From: Sulfurimonas sp.
Lineage (GTDB): Bacteria > Campylobacterota > Campylobacteria > Campylobacterales > Sulfurimonadaceae
Reading direction: 5' to 3'
NCBI GenBank assembly: GCA_015487435.1
Contig: WFPU01000306.1
Location: 1-12,358, forward strand
DNA length: 12,358 nucleotides
Made by a program: the position numbers and the translations under genes. Positions 1 to 6,908 of the stretch are shown one piece after another. Each line of letters opens with the position of its first letter. The stretch's first letter is position 1. A model generated the notes under the pieces. The model was not told where the DNA came from and did no database searches. It worked only from the letters and a program-made list of their open reading frames with translations.

Positions 1-443
1 ACCCCATCTTTAGTAAATCCTAATGCTTCGTAATAATATAGAACTGCACCACTAATTGCCATTAATAATATGATAAAACATAATAATATATGAACACCAT
101 GCTTTAATTTATCTTCACCTTTAGCTTTTAAAAATGTGATTATAGGTAGTTCTATTTTTTTAGTAATTACCATATACAACCTAATTACTATAGCTATAGC
201 TAAAAATACTGCAAGGATATAGTGCCATTCCCACATACCTGAACGGATTGCTTTTGCTGTAGCTTTTGCTATTTCATGAGATACCTCTATACCATTGTTT
301 GCCAATTGCGTTTGAATTATTTCAGAATTTGTCCTCCAAGAAAGAAAAGTTTTCCTAAGAGCTACTGTAGCCAAAAGACCAAGGACTGAAAAAGCTAAAA
401 GCCAATGCCAAACTCTATATAATTTTGTAAATTTTTTTTCCAT
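1..443 (-). CDS. b561-type cytochrome b, N-terminal part (runs off left edge)
   Basis: The gene starts at ATG 443-441 and has no stop before the window edge, so only the first 147 residues are visible. An AAGGA site lies 7 nt upstream of the ATG. The protein opens with a helix carrying RVWHWLLAF (His13). A second hydrophobic helix contains MWEWHYILAVF (His74), and a third begins KHGVHILLCFIILL (His115, His118) and runs on to about residue 138. This pattern of His-bearing membrane helices fits the prokaryotic cytochrome b561 / di-haem b family, membrane subunits that pass electrons between the quinone pool and a periplasmic or membrane partner. The partner cannot be told from this window. It lies 17 nt downstream of the two DUF2393-like genes and is probably co-transcribed with them. 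The family assignment is fairly secure; the specific role is not. Confidence 0.75.
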   Translation of the reverse strand, partial: MEKKFTKLYRVWHWLLAFSVLGLLATVALRKTFLSWRTNSEIIQTQLANNGIEVSHEIAKATAKAIRSGMWEWHYILAVFLAIAIVIRLYMVITKKIELPIITFLKAKGEDKLKHGVHILLCFIILLMAISGAVLYYYEALGFTKDG

Positions 444-460
444 AATAAATTCCTTAAATC

Positions 461-1006
461 TTAATGAGCATATACTTTAGCAAACTGAGATACATTTGAA
501 AAATATGGTGGAAACTCAAAGAAAACTCGAAAAGATTTTGCTTCTCCTGGTTTTAAATCAGTTGCAACTACAAACTCTTTTGTGATTGATTGTGGTTTAT
601 AAAGCACGCCATAACCACCACCAAAAAAATCAGTAACACCACTAGGTGCGTACCAGTTTGCAGATGCAACTTTTCCTGTAGCATGACCCTTATTTACAAT
701 CTTAATCTCAAAAGTAACTTCACCTATATTATGATTTCCCTCGTTTTTAACTATACCAGTATACACTATTTTTTCAATTGATAAGATACGCTTATTTTTA
801 AGTTTATATAATTTTACTTCTTTTGTATATTTATCAACAACAACTACCGAAAATCCTGCAATAAGAGATGTTATTAAAGCTATTGAAAATATCATAGGGA
901 CTCGTAGTTTTTTTTCAGGTTGTTTTAGTGCAGCAAGAACTCCAACGATAAAAATTATAAGTATAACTCCAAATACAATAAAATGCCAATAGTTTAATGC
1001 GCTCAT
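461..1006 (-). CDS. DUF2393-like two-TM membrane protein (second of a tandem pair)
   Basis: The product has 181 residues from ATG 1006. An in-frame TTG two codons upstream (1012) is possible, but the ATG shares ATGA with the stop of the preceding gene, so translational coupling favours 1006. Two hydrophobic helices lie near residues 7-27 and 36-58, separated by a short basic turn (KQPEKKLRVP). After them comes a soluble domain of about 120 residues that looks beta-rich, with alternating hydrophobic residues (YTGIVKNEG, EVTFEIKIVNKG, KSFRVFFEFPP), probably outside the cytoplasm. The topology and the Gly-x-x-x-Asn pattern resemble its upstream neighbour, so the two look like diverged paralogues. 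From memory this matches the DUF2393 family common in Campylobacterota. No function is known to me, and none should be inferred beyond a membrane-anchored extracytoplasmic domain. Confidence 0.75.
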   Translation of the reverse strand: MSALNYWHFIVFGVILIIFIVGVLAALKQPEKKLRVPMIFSIALITSLIAGFSVVVVDKYTKEVKLYKLKNKRILSIEKIVYTGIVKNEGNHNIGEVTFEIKIVNKGHATGKVASANWYAPSGVTDFFGGGYGVLYKPQSITKEFVVATDLKPGEAKSFRVFFEFPPYFSNVSQFAKVYAH

Positions 1007-1515
1007 CGACAACTAGCCTCCAGTGAAGTGTTAAAATTATTTGAATATGTAAATGGTGAGACTATAATCTTAAAATCAATCTCATTTGCGACTACTATAT
1101 CCTCTTCAATAATCGACATTTTTTTTAGTGGCTTAAATTTATAAATAAAATCTTTTAGTTTATTAGAGCTTGATCTATGTATTGTGGCTGTTATCAAACA
1201 TGATTCAAAATTTCTAGTGGATAAGTTAGTTAATTTTCCATGAACCACTACAGCTTTTGTAAATTGAAGTTTTTTTTGGCTAGTTAGTATTGTTTGATTT
1301 TTAAACAATATATCATGCATCATTGTATATCCAATAAAAGGAGAGACTAATAAAAAAATAAATGAAAAAATTGCTAAAAACAAAGACAATCTTTTCTTTT
1401 TTCTAAATAATATACTAAAAACAACTAGTAAAATAAAAACAAGTAAAATCCCTCCAAAAAGAATGAAATCATAAGTGATTAAACCATCTAAAAAGGAAGT
1501 GATTTTATTTTTCAT
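1003..1515 (-). CDS. DUF2393-like two-TM membrane protein (first of a tandem pair)
   Basis: The product has 170 residues. It has two strongly hydrophobic helices (about 15-37 and 44-65) split by a basic RKKKR loop, then a soluble domain of about 100 residues containing VVVHGKLTNLSTRNFESCLITATIHR-like beta strands. Two cysteines (in FESCL and at the C-terminal ASCR) could form a disulfide if the domain is periplasmic; this is inference. A purine-rich GAGGGA lies about 11 nt before the ATG. It starts 17 nt after hisIE, and its TGA overlaps the next gene's ATG. It aligns by eye with that neighbour over TM2 and the first strands. I recognise it only as a DUF2393-type protein, function unknown. 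Confidence 0.75.
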   Translation of the reverse strand: MKNKITSFLDGLITYDFILFGGILLVFILLVVFSILFRKKKRLSLFLAIFSFIFLLVSPFIGYTMMHDILFKNQTILTSQKKLQFTKAVVVHGKLTNLSTRNFESCLITATIHRSSSNKLKDFIYKFKPLKKMSIIEEDIVVANEIDFKIIVSPFTYSNNFNTSLEASCR

Positions 1516-1532
1516 TTTTTAATTATTCCCTC

Positions 1533-2219
1533 TTAAGGGGCACCTTGTCTTGAATTTTTCTCAGCTATTCCACTCATGTTAAATCTTCGTGCTAGCTCTT
1601 GTTTGATCCTATCTGGAGATATATTTTTAGATGCAAGTGCGACCAATATGTGGTAAGTTAAGTCTGCTGCTTCATAAATTATCTCTGACTCATCATCATC
1701 TTTATATGCAAAGGTAAATTCTCCAGCTTCTTCTATAACTTTTTTTAGTATAGTATTGTCACCTTTTGCAAACAGTTTTGCTGTCCATGAACTCTCAGGG
1801 TCTGCATTTTTACGCTCACAAATTGTATGATAGAGAGTATCTATCACTCCATACATAATATCTGTGTCTATTTCAACTTCAAAATTGGCTTTGCCAGATT
1901 CTAACTCTGTAAAAAAACATGAACGCCTACCTGTGTGACAAGCTACACCCTCTTGAGTTACTTTAATAAGCAAAGTATCATTATCACAATCAACACTAAA
2001 AGAGTGAATTTTTTGGATATGTCCACTACTCTCACCCTTTTTCCAGATACGTTGTTTAGTTCTAGAGAAATAATGTGCTATTTTTGTAGAAAGCGAAAGT
2101 TCTAATGCTTGCTTATCCATATAAGCCATCATTAGAACTTCGTTATTTGCGTTGTCTTGAACAATAACTGGCAAAAGGTCAACCTTTTGCCAATCAATTC
2201 TGTTTATTGTATCTTGCAT
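1533..2219 (-). CDS. hisIE: Bifunctional phosphoribosyl-AMP cyclohydrolase / phosphoribosyl-ATP pyrophosphatase
   Basis: This cytoplasmic fusion enzyme catalyses the second and third steps of histidine biosynthesis: it hydrolyses phosphoribosyl-ATP to phosphoribosyl-AMP (HisE) and then opens the purine ring (HisI). Residues 1-~110 are HisI: VQDNANNEVLMMAYMD, HYFSRTKQRIWKKGESSGH, the acidic metal site DCDND (77-81, Cys78), and GVACHTGRRSCFF with Cys94 and Cys101 for zinc. Residues ~123-215 are HisE: IDTLYHTICERK, ESSWTAKLFAKG, KKVIEEAGEF (Glu163, 164, 167) and EAADLTYH, the usual MazG-like acidic metal ligands. At 228 aa it has the full length for a HisIE fusion. It begins 10 nt after the SPFH gene, with only a weak ribosome site (TAAG), which suggests operon expression. 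No other his gene is nearby. Confidence 0.95.
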   Translation of the reverse strand: MQDTINRIDWQKVDLLPVIVQDNANNEVLMMAYMDKQALELSLSTKIAHYFSRTKQRIWKKGESSGHIQKIHSFSVDCDNDTLLIKVTQEGVACHTGRRSCFFTELESGKANFEVEIDTDIMYGVIDTLYHTICERKNADPESSWTAKLFAKGDNTILKKVIEEAGEFTFAYKDDDESEIIYEAADLTYHILVALASKNISPDRIKQELARRFNMSGIAEKNSRQGAP

Positions 2220-2229
2220 ATTTTACTTA

Positions 2230-3351
2230 CTACTTAACAGAAGTTTTTTGTTGATGATTATTTTTCATATCAACCCAAATATTTGGAGTTGAACCACCAG
2301 GTGTTAAGAATATTTTTGCATCTTTGTTTACTTGAAGAGCTTCATTAAACTTACCTTGAACTTGAATTTGTTCCAACTGTAAAAGTTTTGTAGTTAATGA
2401 TTTAGAGATAAGAATATTTGCTTTTGCTTTTGCATCTGCTTCGATTGTTACAGCATCTGCTATACCTTGAGCTTCAATTCTTTTCTTTTGAGCTATACCA
2501 CGAGCCTCTTCAGCACGCTTTAGTGCTTCTTGTTTTGCTCTTTGTACATCTTGTTCAGCCTTTTGAACCTCTTGCTTAGCAACCTGAACACGCTCTATTT
2601 GCTCTCTTACTTTTGTTGGTAGCCCAATTTCACGAAGCTGAACTGACTGTAAATCTGCTGGTGAATTTTTAAGACTTGTTACACTTAGTCTTACCTCTTT
2701 ATCTATCTCTGCCGCTATCTGATTCCTAAGTTGTGGAAGTGACTCTGCATCATACTTACCAACAACATTACGAACAACATCTCTTACAACAGGATTGATG
2801 ATTTTATCTTCCCAAGAAAATCCCCAGTTAGAGATTGTTTGTGCTGCAAACTGAGAGTTCAGTCTGTACTGAACAGTAAGCTCGATCGAAACTGGAAGAC
2901 CACGCTTATCAAGAACTGTAATTGCTGGCTTAGCAGCAATACCTGAAGCACCAGTATTTGATTCTATACGAGAAGCATAGTTAATGATACGAACTTTTGT
3001 ATCAACCACATAAACTTTTTGAATAACTGGGATGATAAAGTGAAGTCCAGGAAGTAGTGCTTGGTCTTGATACTTACCATTTGTACTTAAAATACCACGC
3101 TCTCCCTCTTGAATAATTGTAAAAGGTTTTGCTAAAGCAAATAAAATTATTATAGCAATTACGAAATAAATAATACCTTTTTTACCACTCATGTTAAAAT
3201 CTATTTTTGGAAGTTGAGGACCTGTTCCTCCACCTCCTCCACTACCACCGCCAGAACTTCCGCCTGAACCTCCACCACTGCCACTGCTCTGTGATTTTTT
3301 CTTATTAAAATAATCGTTCATATCTGATGCCATTTTTATATTTTCCTTCAT
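2230..3351 (-). CDS. SPFH/prohibitin-family membrane protein (HflK/prohibitin-like)
   Basis: The product has 373 residues. A short polar N-terminus (MNDYFNKKK) is followed by a Gly/Ser linker at about residues 20-44, one TM helix (about 57-77), and a membrane-proximal SPFH/band-7 domain (IIQEGERGILSTNGKY, LLPGLHFIIPVIQKVYVVDTKV). A long charged coiled coil follows (about 245-310, heptads such as QVAKQEVQKAEQDVQRAK), then a hydrophobic C-terminal oligomerisation segment and a Pro-rich tail. Such proteins form ring or cage scaffolds that organise membrane regions and often restrain the FtsH protease; the partner here is not shown. Two starts are plausible: ATG 3351 and ATG 3333 (MASDMNDYF), each with its own AAGGA site 9-10 nt upstream. 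From memory, Campylobacter homologues also sit beside ilvE, agreeing with this layout. Confidence 0.88.
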   Translation of the reverse strand: MKENIKMASDMNDYFNKKKSQSSGSGGGSGGSSGGGSGGGGGTGPQLPKIDFNMSGKKGIIYFVIAIIILFALAKPFTIIQEGERGILSTNGKYQDQALLPGLHFIIPVIQKVYVVDTKVRIINYASRIESNTGASGIAAKPAITVLDKRGLPVSIELTVQYRLNSQFAAQTISNWGFSWEDKIINPVVRDVVRNVVGKYDAESLPQLRNQIAAEIDKEVRLSVTSLKNSPADLQSVQLREIGLPTKVREQIERVQVAKQEVQKAEQDVQRAKQEALKRAEEARGIAQKKRIEAQGIADAVTIEADAKAKANILISKSLTTKLLQLEQIQVQGKFNEALQVNKDAKIFLTPGGSTPNIWVDMKNNHQQKTSVK

Positions 3352-3377
3352 TATTTATATTCCTTTTGTTTTGTTTA

Positions 3378-3409
3378 TTAGATTCCGTGTCAAGCACGGA
3401 ATGACAAAA
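3378..3409. repeat. Hairpin repeat, copy A (TCAAG loop)
   Basis: An 8-bp perfect stem (3382-3389 with 3395-3402) closes a 5-nt TCAAG loop. It lies between ilvE and the SPFH gene. TTAGAT on the left and ATGACAAAA on the right are shared exactly with copy B at 6839-6870, while the inner six base pairs differ (TCCGTG here). A second short inverted repeat, ATGACAA / TTGTCAT (3401-3407 and 3416-3422), overlaps its right side. There is no T-run on either strand, so it is not a typical intrinsic terminator. It is best described as a small palindromic intergenic repeat. Confidence 0.7.
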
Positions 3410-3466
3410 CTAAAATTGTCATTTTCAACCTACACCCCAAGAGTATTTCCTACGAGCATTTATAAT

Positions 3467-4387
3467 CTAATCTATATATGTTAAATAGTGCTCATATTTA
3501 GCATTTCTACCAAATACAATATCAAAATAAGTTGACTGAATTTTTTCTGTCATCTCACCACGTGAACCACAGCCAATATCTCTAGCATCAACCATTGCAA
3601 CTGGAGTTATCTCAGCTGCTGTTCCTGTTAAAAATGCTTCATCTGCAACATATACCTCTTCTCTTGTAATGCGACGACGAGTAACTTTTATACCAAAGTC
3701 TTCAGCCATCTCTATAACCATTTTTTGAGTTATAGATGCTAAAGAGTTGTCATTTGGTGGAGTTATTAACTCTCCATTTTTAATCATGAAAAAACAAGCC
3801 CCACTAGCTTCTGCTACATAACCTTGGTCATCTAAAAGAAGTGCTTCATCATACCCACAATCAATAGCTTCATACTTTGCCATTTGAGAGTTTAAGTAAT
3901 TAGCAGTTGCTTTTGCTTTACCCATATTTGAAGTGTTAGCTGGTCTTGTCATTGAAGCAATTTTAAGTTTAATCCCTTTACGAAGACCCTCTTCTCCAAG
4001 GTATGCACCCCATTCCCAAGCACTCATTACAGTCTCAACTGGAGCATCTTTATGATAAACTCCCATTACGCCATAACCTAAAAATGCAAAAGGTCGAAGA
4101 TATACATTGTTCCCTGTAAACTCATTTTTTCTTATCAATTCTATTTGCGCTTGATTCATCTCCTCAACCGAATAAGGTATATCTATAAGAGTCATCTTAG
4201 CAGACTCTTTTAGTCTTAAAGTATGCTCATTTAAACGAAAAATAGCGTATCCTTTTTCTGTTTTATAAGCTTTAGTTCCCTCTATTACACCATTTCCATA
4301 ATGTAATGTATGTGAAAGAACATGAATTTTAGCATCATCCCATGCTACAAATTCTCCATTCATCCAAATATATTTGGCTGCGTCCAT
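3467..4387 (-). CDS. ilvE: Branched-chain amino acid aminotransferase
   Basis: This fold-type IV PLP enzyme reversibly transfers the amino group between glutamate and the keto acids of leucine, isoleucine and valine in the cytoplasm. At 306 aa it has the usual length. Visible family features are IWMNGEFVAWDDAKIHVLSHTLHYGNGVIEG-type N-terminal residues, the NVYLRPFAFLGYG strand, the PLP-lysine region KAKATANYL (Lys159 by comparison with KAGGNYL in E. coli IlvE), DEALLLDDQGYVAEASG with Glu193, and the phosphate-binding segment FLTGTAAEITPV. The usual GEN(L/I)F after the glutamate reads GACFF here, a mild departure. A GGAG site lies just before the ATG. It is the first gene of the leftward block, followed after 115 nt by the SPFH gene. 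Confidence 0.95.
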   Translation of the reverse strand: MDAAKYIWMNGEFVAWDDAKIHVLSHTLHYGNGVIEGTKAYKTEKGYAIFRLNEHTLRLKESAKMTLIDIPYSVEEMNQAQIELIRKNEFTGNNVYLRPFAFLGYGVMGVYHKDAPVETVMSAWEWGAYLGEEGLRKGIKLKIASMTRPANTSNMGKAKATANYLNSQMAKYEAIDCGYDEALLLDDQGYVAEASGACFFMIKNGELITPPNDNSLASITQKMVIEMAEDFGIKVTRRRITREEVYVADEAFLTGTAAEITPVAMVDARDIGCGSRGEMTEKIQSTYFDIVFGRNAKYEHYLTYID

Positions 4388-4417
4388 TTATTCTCCATAT
4401 ATCTATCTATTAAAATT

Positions 4418-4423
4418 ATTGTA
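4418..4423 (-). promoter_or_regulatory. ilvE: Candidate -10 element for ilvE
   Basis: On the minus strand, TACAAT lies 30 nt before the ilvE ATG in an extremely AT-rich stretch. Further TACAAT copies occur upstream within an 11-bp near-repeat at 4444-4465 (10 of 11 bases match). No clear -35 is visible. The choice among the TACAAT copies is uncertain. The rest of 4388-4557 holds only a weak inverted repeat (GCAAAG 4498-4503 / CTTTGC 4518-4523) downstream of the porin, without a T-run. Confidence 0.3.
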
Positions 4424-4557
4424 TTTTATCTAAAATGGTGTTTATATTGTATTAATATTGTATTTTGAGGATATTTTGTATGAATAGAAGTACAGGTGCA
4501 AAGCCTAAAAAGATAGACTTTGCGAGAATAATATGAAATTTATAACTTGTTAGTTTC

Positions 4558-5649
4558 TTACCACTTAACTTCAGCAGTTAACATTGCAGAAGTCCAATCA
4601 GAAGCACTGTAACCTTTATAATCTCTTCCATCTTCAGCTACATAATTTTGACCAGACAGCAACCATTTAACATTTTTATTTTGTTGCCATGTTACACCAT
4701 AAATTGTATTGTTTGTAGTTTGTTCAACTCCTGTTGATTCTTTTTCAGAATTCCATACATCATAACGACATATTACAGAGTATTGTTTTTTCTCACCAAA
4801 ACGAAATGTACCATTTACAGAGTAACCATCTCCATTAAATTTACTTGTTGCTTTATAATCATTATCAGCAATAATATATTGTCCCGCAATCAAAAATAAT
4901 GGTGCATTATATACTGTATGAAGTCCATAAGTAGTAAAATCTTTTTCGTTACCATTAGAATCTAAATTATCAGAACTTTTCATATTATATTGACCAAAAA
5001 ATGATGCATCAAAGTAGCTGTCTTTTAATTGTTTTCTCTTTTTTTCACCATTACCAAGTGCTGCAACAGTTGCTCTCCATTCAACAGATACTCCAGCACC
5101 ATTTTCAGTGCCTTTGTACCCCTCACCATTAAATACACCTACTTCAGATGTAAAGTAAGGTGTTTTAGTTTTTAGGTTAAAACCTAAATCAGCAGAGCCT
5201 GTAAGAGCTGAAGCTTCTTTTGCTTCTGCAAAAACTTTAGATATTGAACGCATCATCCAACCTTGATACTGCTCATAGTCGACCCAAGGTCTGTGAACCA
5301 TACCTATTTCAACACCAGTGTTGGGAAGAATTTCATTTAAATAAAGATAAGCATACTTAACATACATAGTTGCTTTACCAGTACCATCATAAACCCCATC
5401 TAAAGTAACACGAAGATAATCTTTAGGATCCTCAAGTAAATACGCTTTAACTTGTAGATAGTTACGACGCATTTCAAAACTACCAGTATTATCTCCACCG
5501 TCAACATTTTTGCCTGTATAACCTAGGTAGTGTGTACCACTAAATTTTAATTTATCTGCTTTAGCAAATACCGAAGTAGTATCATCAGCTATTGCAGTTG
5601 TTGTTAAAGTTAAAGCAGCTAAGCTCGAAAGAACGATTTTTTTAATCAT
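4558..5649 (-). CDS. Phosphate-selective-type outer-membrane porin (OprO/OprP-like)
   Basis: The product has 363 residues. A Sec signal peptide (MIKKIVLSSLAALTLTTTAIA, cleavage near residue 21) precedes a protein of alternating beta strands ending in an aromatic residue (AEVKW), as outer-membrane barrels do. Near the N-terminus, KLKFSGTHYLGYTG, FEMRRNYLQVKAYL and YLRVTLDGVYDG read like the first strands of the OprO/OprP family (phosphate-selective porins), with Arg/Lys residues that could line an anion path. EIGMVHRPWVDYEQYQ resembles the conserved strand following the constriction loop. An AAGGA site lies 7 nt before the ATG. Divergence from pstS and its own Pho box support a phosphate role. 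The beta-barrel call is strong; the phosphate specificity rests mostly on context, and related Campylobacterota porins may carry other anions. Confidence 0.82.
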   Translation of the reverse strand: MIKKIVLSSLAALTLTTTAIADDTTSVFAKADKLKFSGTHYLGYTGKNVDGGDNTGSFEMRRNYLQVKAYLLEDPKDYLRVTLDGVYDGTGKATMYVKYAYLYLNEILPNTGVEIGMVHRPWVDYEQYQGWMMRSISKVFAEAKEASALTGSADLGFNLKTKTPYFTSEVGVFNGEGYKGTENGAGVSVEWRATVAALGNGEKKRKQLKDSYFDASFFGQYNMKSSDNLDSNGNEKDFTTYGLHTVYNAPLFLIAGQYIIADNDYKATSKFNGDGYSVNGTFRFGEKKQYSVICRYDVWNSEKESTGVEQTTNNTIYGVTWQQNKNVKWLLSGQNYVAEDGRDYKGYSASDWTSAMLTAEVKW

Positions 5650-5678
5650 TTTGTTATCCTTTTTTATTTTATGATGAA

Positions 5679-5711
5679 AGTATACAATATATTGATTACA
5701 TAATAATTACA
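5679..5711 (-). promoter_or_regulatory. Pho box and -10 of the porin promoter
   Basis: Read on the minus strand, the box is TGTAATTATTATGTAATC (5711-5694): two half-sites starting GTAAT exactly 11 bp apart. On the plus strand this appears as a perfect 11-bp tandem repeat, ATTACATAATA twice, at 5695-5716. Nine nucleotides after GTAATC comes TATACT (5684-5679), a good -10. The predicted leader is about 20-25 nt long. The layout equals that of the pstC box (9-nt gap), so the porin is very likely in the same regulon. Confidence 0.72.
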
Positions 5712-5725
5712 TAATAAAATTAAAA

Positions 5726-5758
5726 TGTAACCAATTTGACACCGAACATATTTATAAT
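5726..5758 (+). promoter_or_regulatory. pstS: Pho box and -10 of the pstS promoter
   Basis: The box is TGTAACCAATTTGACACC (5726-5743). The first half-site is the same as in the pstC promoter; the second, GACACC, is degenerate but sits at the same 11-bp offset. Nine nucleotides further on is a consensus TATAAT (5753-5758). The transcript would start near 5765, giving a leader of about 55 nt. The box lies 14 bp from the divergent porin box, with centres 32 bp apart, about three helical turns, so both would lie on the same DNA face. Confidence 0.7.
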
Positions 5759-5776
5759 TTCAGCATCTTAAATTTA

Positions 5777-5805
5777 TAAGTAAGTGAGCATAAATAACTT
5801 ACTTA
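5777..5805 (+). promoter_or_regulatory. pstS: Stem-loop in the pstS 5' leader
   Basis: TAAGTAAGT (5777-5785) pairs perfectly with ACTTACTTA (5797-5805), leaving an 11-nt loop. The hairpin ends 5 nt before the ribosome site (AAGGAAA, starting 5809) and begins about 12 nt after the predicted transcript start. It does not cover the ribosome site, so mRNA protection or a binding site is more likely than direct blocking of translation. No T-run follows, so it is not an intrinsic terminator. Confidence 0.5.
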
Positions 5806-5819
5806 CATAAGGAAACAAA

Positions 5820-6824
5820 ATGAAAAAAATGTTAACAATAGCATTAGCAAGTGCGATAACTGCTACTACTATATATGCGAGTGATATAATAAAAGGTAGT
5901 GGGGCTTCTTTTCCATATAGTGTATATCAAAAATGGATTAAAGCTTATAATAAAGAGACTGGAATTAAAATAGACTATATTAAAAAAGGATCATCAAAAG
6001 GGATTAAAGACGCAAAAGCAAGATCTGTTGATTTTGCTGGGACTGATAAACCATTAAGCCCTAAAGCATTAAAAGCTGCTGGTCTTTACCAATTTCCTGC
6101 TGTTGTTGGTGCTATCACTATGGGATACAATCTTCCAGATGTAAAAGATTTGAAACTTTCTCGTAAGGCTATTGTGGCGATAGCTGCTGGTAAAGTAAAA
6201 TTTTGGGATGATAAAGTTATAGCTCAAGCAAATCCAGGGGTAAAACTGCCACATAAAGCTCTAACATTTGTACACCGTGCTGATGGAAGTGGTACTACTT
6301 ATAACTTTACATATTTTTTAAGCAAGGCTAGTAAGGGATGGAGAAAAGCTTATGGTGCCAAAAAAGCTTTAAGTTGGCCAGGTAATCAACATATTGGTGG
6401 TAAAACCAATTCTGGTGTTGCTGCATTACTAAAACAAACTGCTTATTCTGTTGGTTATATTGATTACGCTGATGCTAAAAACAACGACATTAAAATGGCA
6501 AGCGTTGAAAATAGAGCTGGTAACTACATAGTACCAACTTTAAAATCATTTCAAGCAGCAGCTGCAAAAGCTAAACTTGATCCTAAAAAAGATTTTTACT
6601 CAATCATAGCAGACCCAAAAGGTGCTGATTCATATCCAATGGTAGCGGCTACATTTATACTTGTTCCTTCTGAAAAACCAGAAATCAATAAAGATATAAC
6701 TAAATTTTATCGCTGGTGTTATACAGATGCTCAAGAGATTGCAAAAAGCTTAGGTTTTGTTCCACTACCAAAAGAATTAATTACAAAGATTGAAACTTAT
6801 TGGGATACTAAAGGTATCAAATAG
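5820..6824 (+). CDS. pstS: Phosphate ABC transporter substrate-binding protein
   Basis: This periplasmic protein captures inorganic phosphate and hands it to the PstCA channel. It has 334 residues, a normal length. A Sec signal peptide (MKKMLTIALASAITATTIYAS) is cut near residue 20-21. The phosphate site is visible as GSGASFPYSVYQKW, FAGTDKPLS (an Asp-containing loop), HRADGSGTTYNFTYFLS (the Arg-Ala-Asp-Gly-Ser-Gly-Thr signature), and GGKTNSGVAALL followed by GYIDYADA. No lipobox cysteine follows the signal peptide, so it should be a free periplasmic protein. AAGGAAA lies 6 nt before the ATG. It has its own promoter and is followed by a 143-nt gap with a second Pho box, so it can be made apart from pstCAB, as expected for a binding protein needed in excess. 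Confidence 0.96.
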   Translation: MKKMLTIALASAITATTIYASDIIKGSGASFPYSVYQKWIKAYNKETGIKIDYIKKGSSKGIKDAKARSVDFAGTDKPLSPKALKAAGLYQFPAVVGAITMGYNLPDVKDLKLSRKAIVAIAAGKVKFWDDKVIAQANPGVKLPHKALTFVHRADGSGTTYNFTYFLSKASKGWRKAYGAKKALSWPGNQHIGGKTNSGVAALLKQTAYSVGYIDYADAKNNDIKMASVENRAGNYIVPTLKSFQAAAAKAKLDPKKDFYSIIADPKGADSYPMVAATFILVPSEKPEINKDITKFYRWCYTDAQEIAKSLGFVPLPKELITKIETYWDTKGIK

Positions 6825-6838
6825 ATTTATTTCATAAT

Positions 6839-6870
6839 TTAGATCTTAAATCAAGTTTAAGATGACAAAA
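6839..6870. repeat. Hairpin repeat, copy B (TCAAG loop)
   Basis: An 8-bp perfect stem (6843-6850 with 6856-6863) closes the same TCAAG loop as copy A at 3378-3409, with identical TTAGAT and ATGACAAAA flanks. The six inner base pairs are CTTAAA/TTTAAG instead of TCCGTG/CACGGA. It lies 15 nt after the pstS stop, where it could protect the 3' end of the pstS mRNA. No T-run follows, so termination is doubtful. Confidence 0.7.
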
Positions 6871-6894
6871 GTGCCATTCTCTCCTGTTTGGCAC
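6871..6894. repeat. Inverted repeat between pstS and pstC
   Basis: GTGCCA (6871-6876) pairs with TGGCAC (6889-6894) across a 12-nt pyrimidine-rich loop, directly after hairpin copy B. Together they give two consecutive stem-loops between pstS and the pstC promoter. They may mark the end of the pstS transcript, but there is no T-tract. Confidence 0.45.
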
Positions 6895-6908
6895 GCCTGT
6901 TATAACTT

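Noticed and set aside
1007..1012. TTG 1012 as start of the second DUF2393-like gene
   Set aside because: ATG 1006 gives an ATGA overlap with the upstream stop, the usual coupled arrangement, and loses only two residues.
3382..3402. TTGACA on the minus strand inside hairpin copy A as a -35 for the SPFH gene
   Set aside because: No acceptable -10 lies 16-18 nt downstream, and the TTGACA is explained by the loop and stem of the repeat.
4444..4465. 11-bp near-tandem repeat upstream of ilvE as another Pho box
   Set aside because: The period is right, but the sequence is ATATTGTATT, lacking the GTAAC/GTAAT core on either strand, and the gene has no phosphate role. Simple AT-rich repetition is more likely.
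4498..4523. Inverted repeat GCAAAG / CTTTGC as a terminator for the porin
   Set aside because: Only a 6-bp stem with a 14-nt loop and no T-run on the minus strand; too weak to call.
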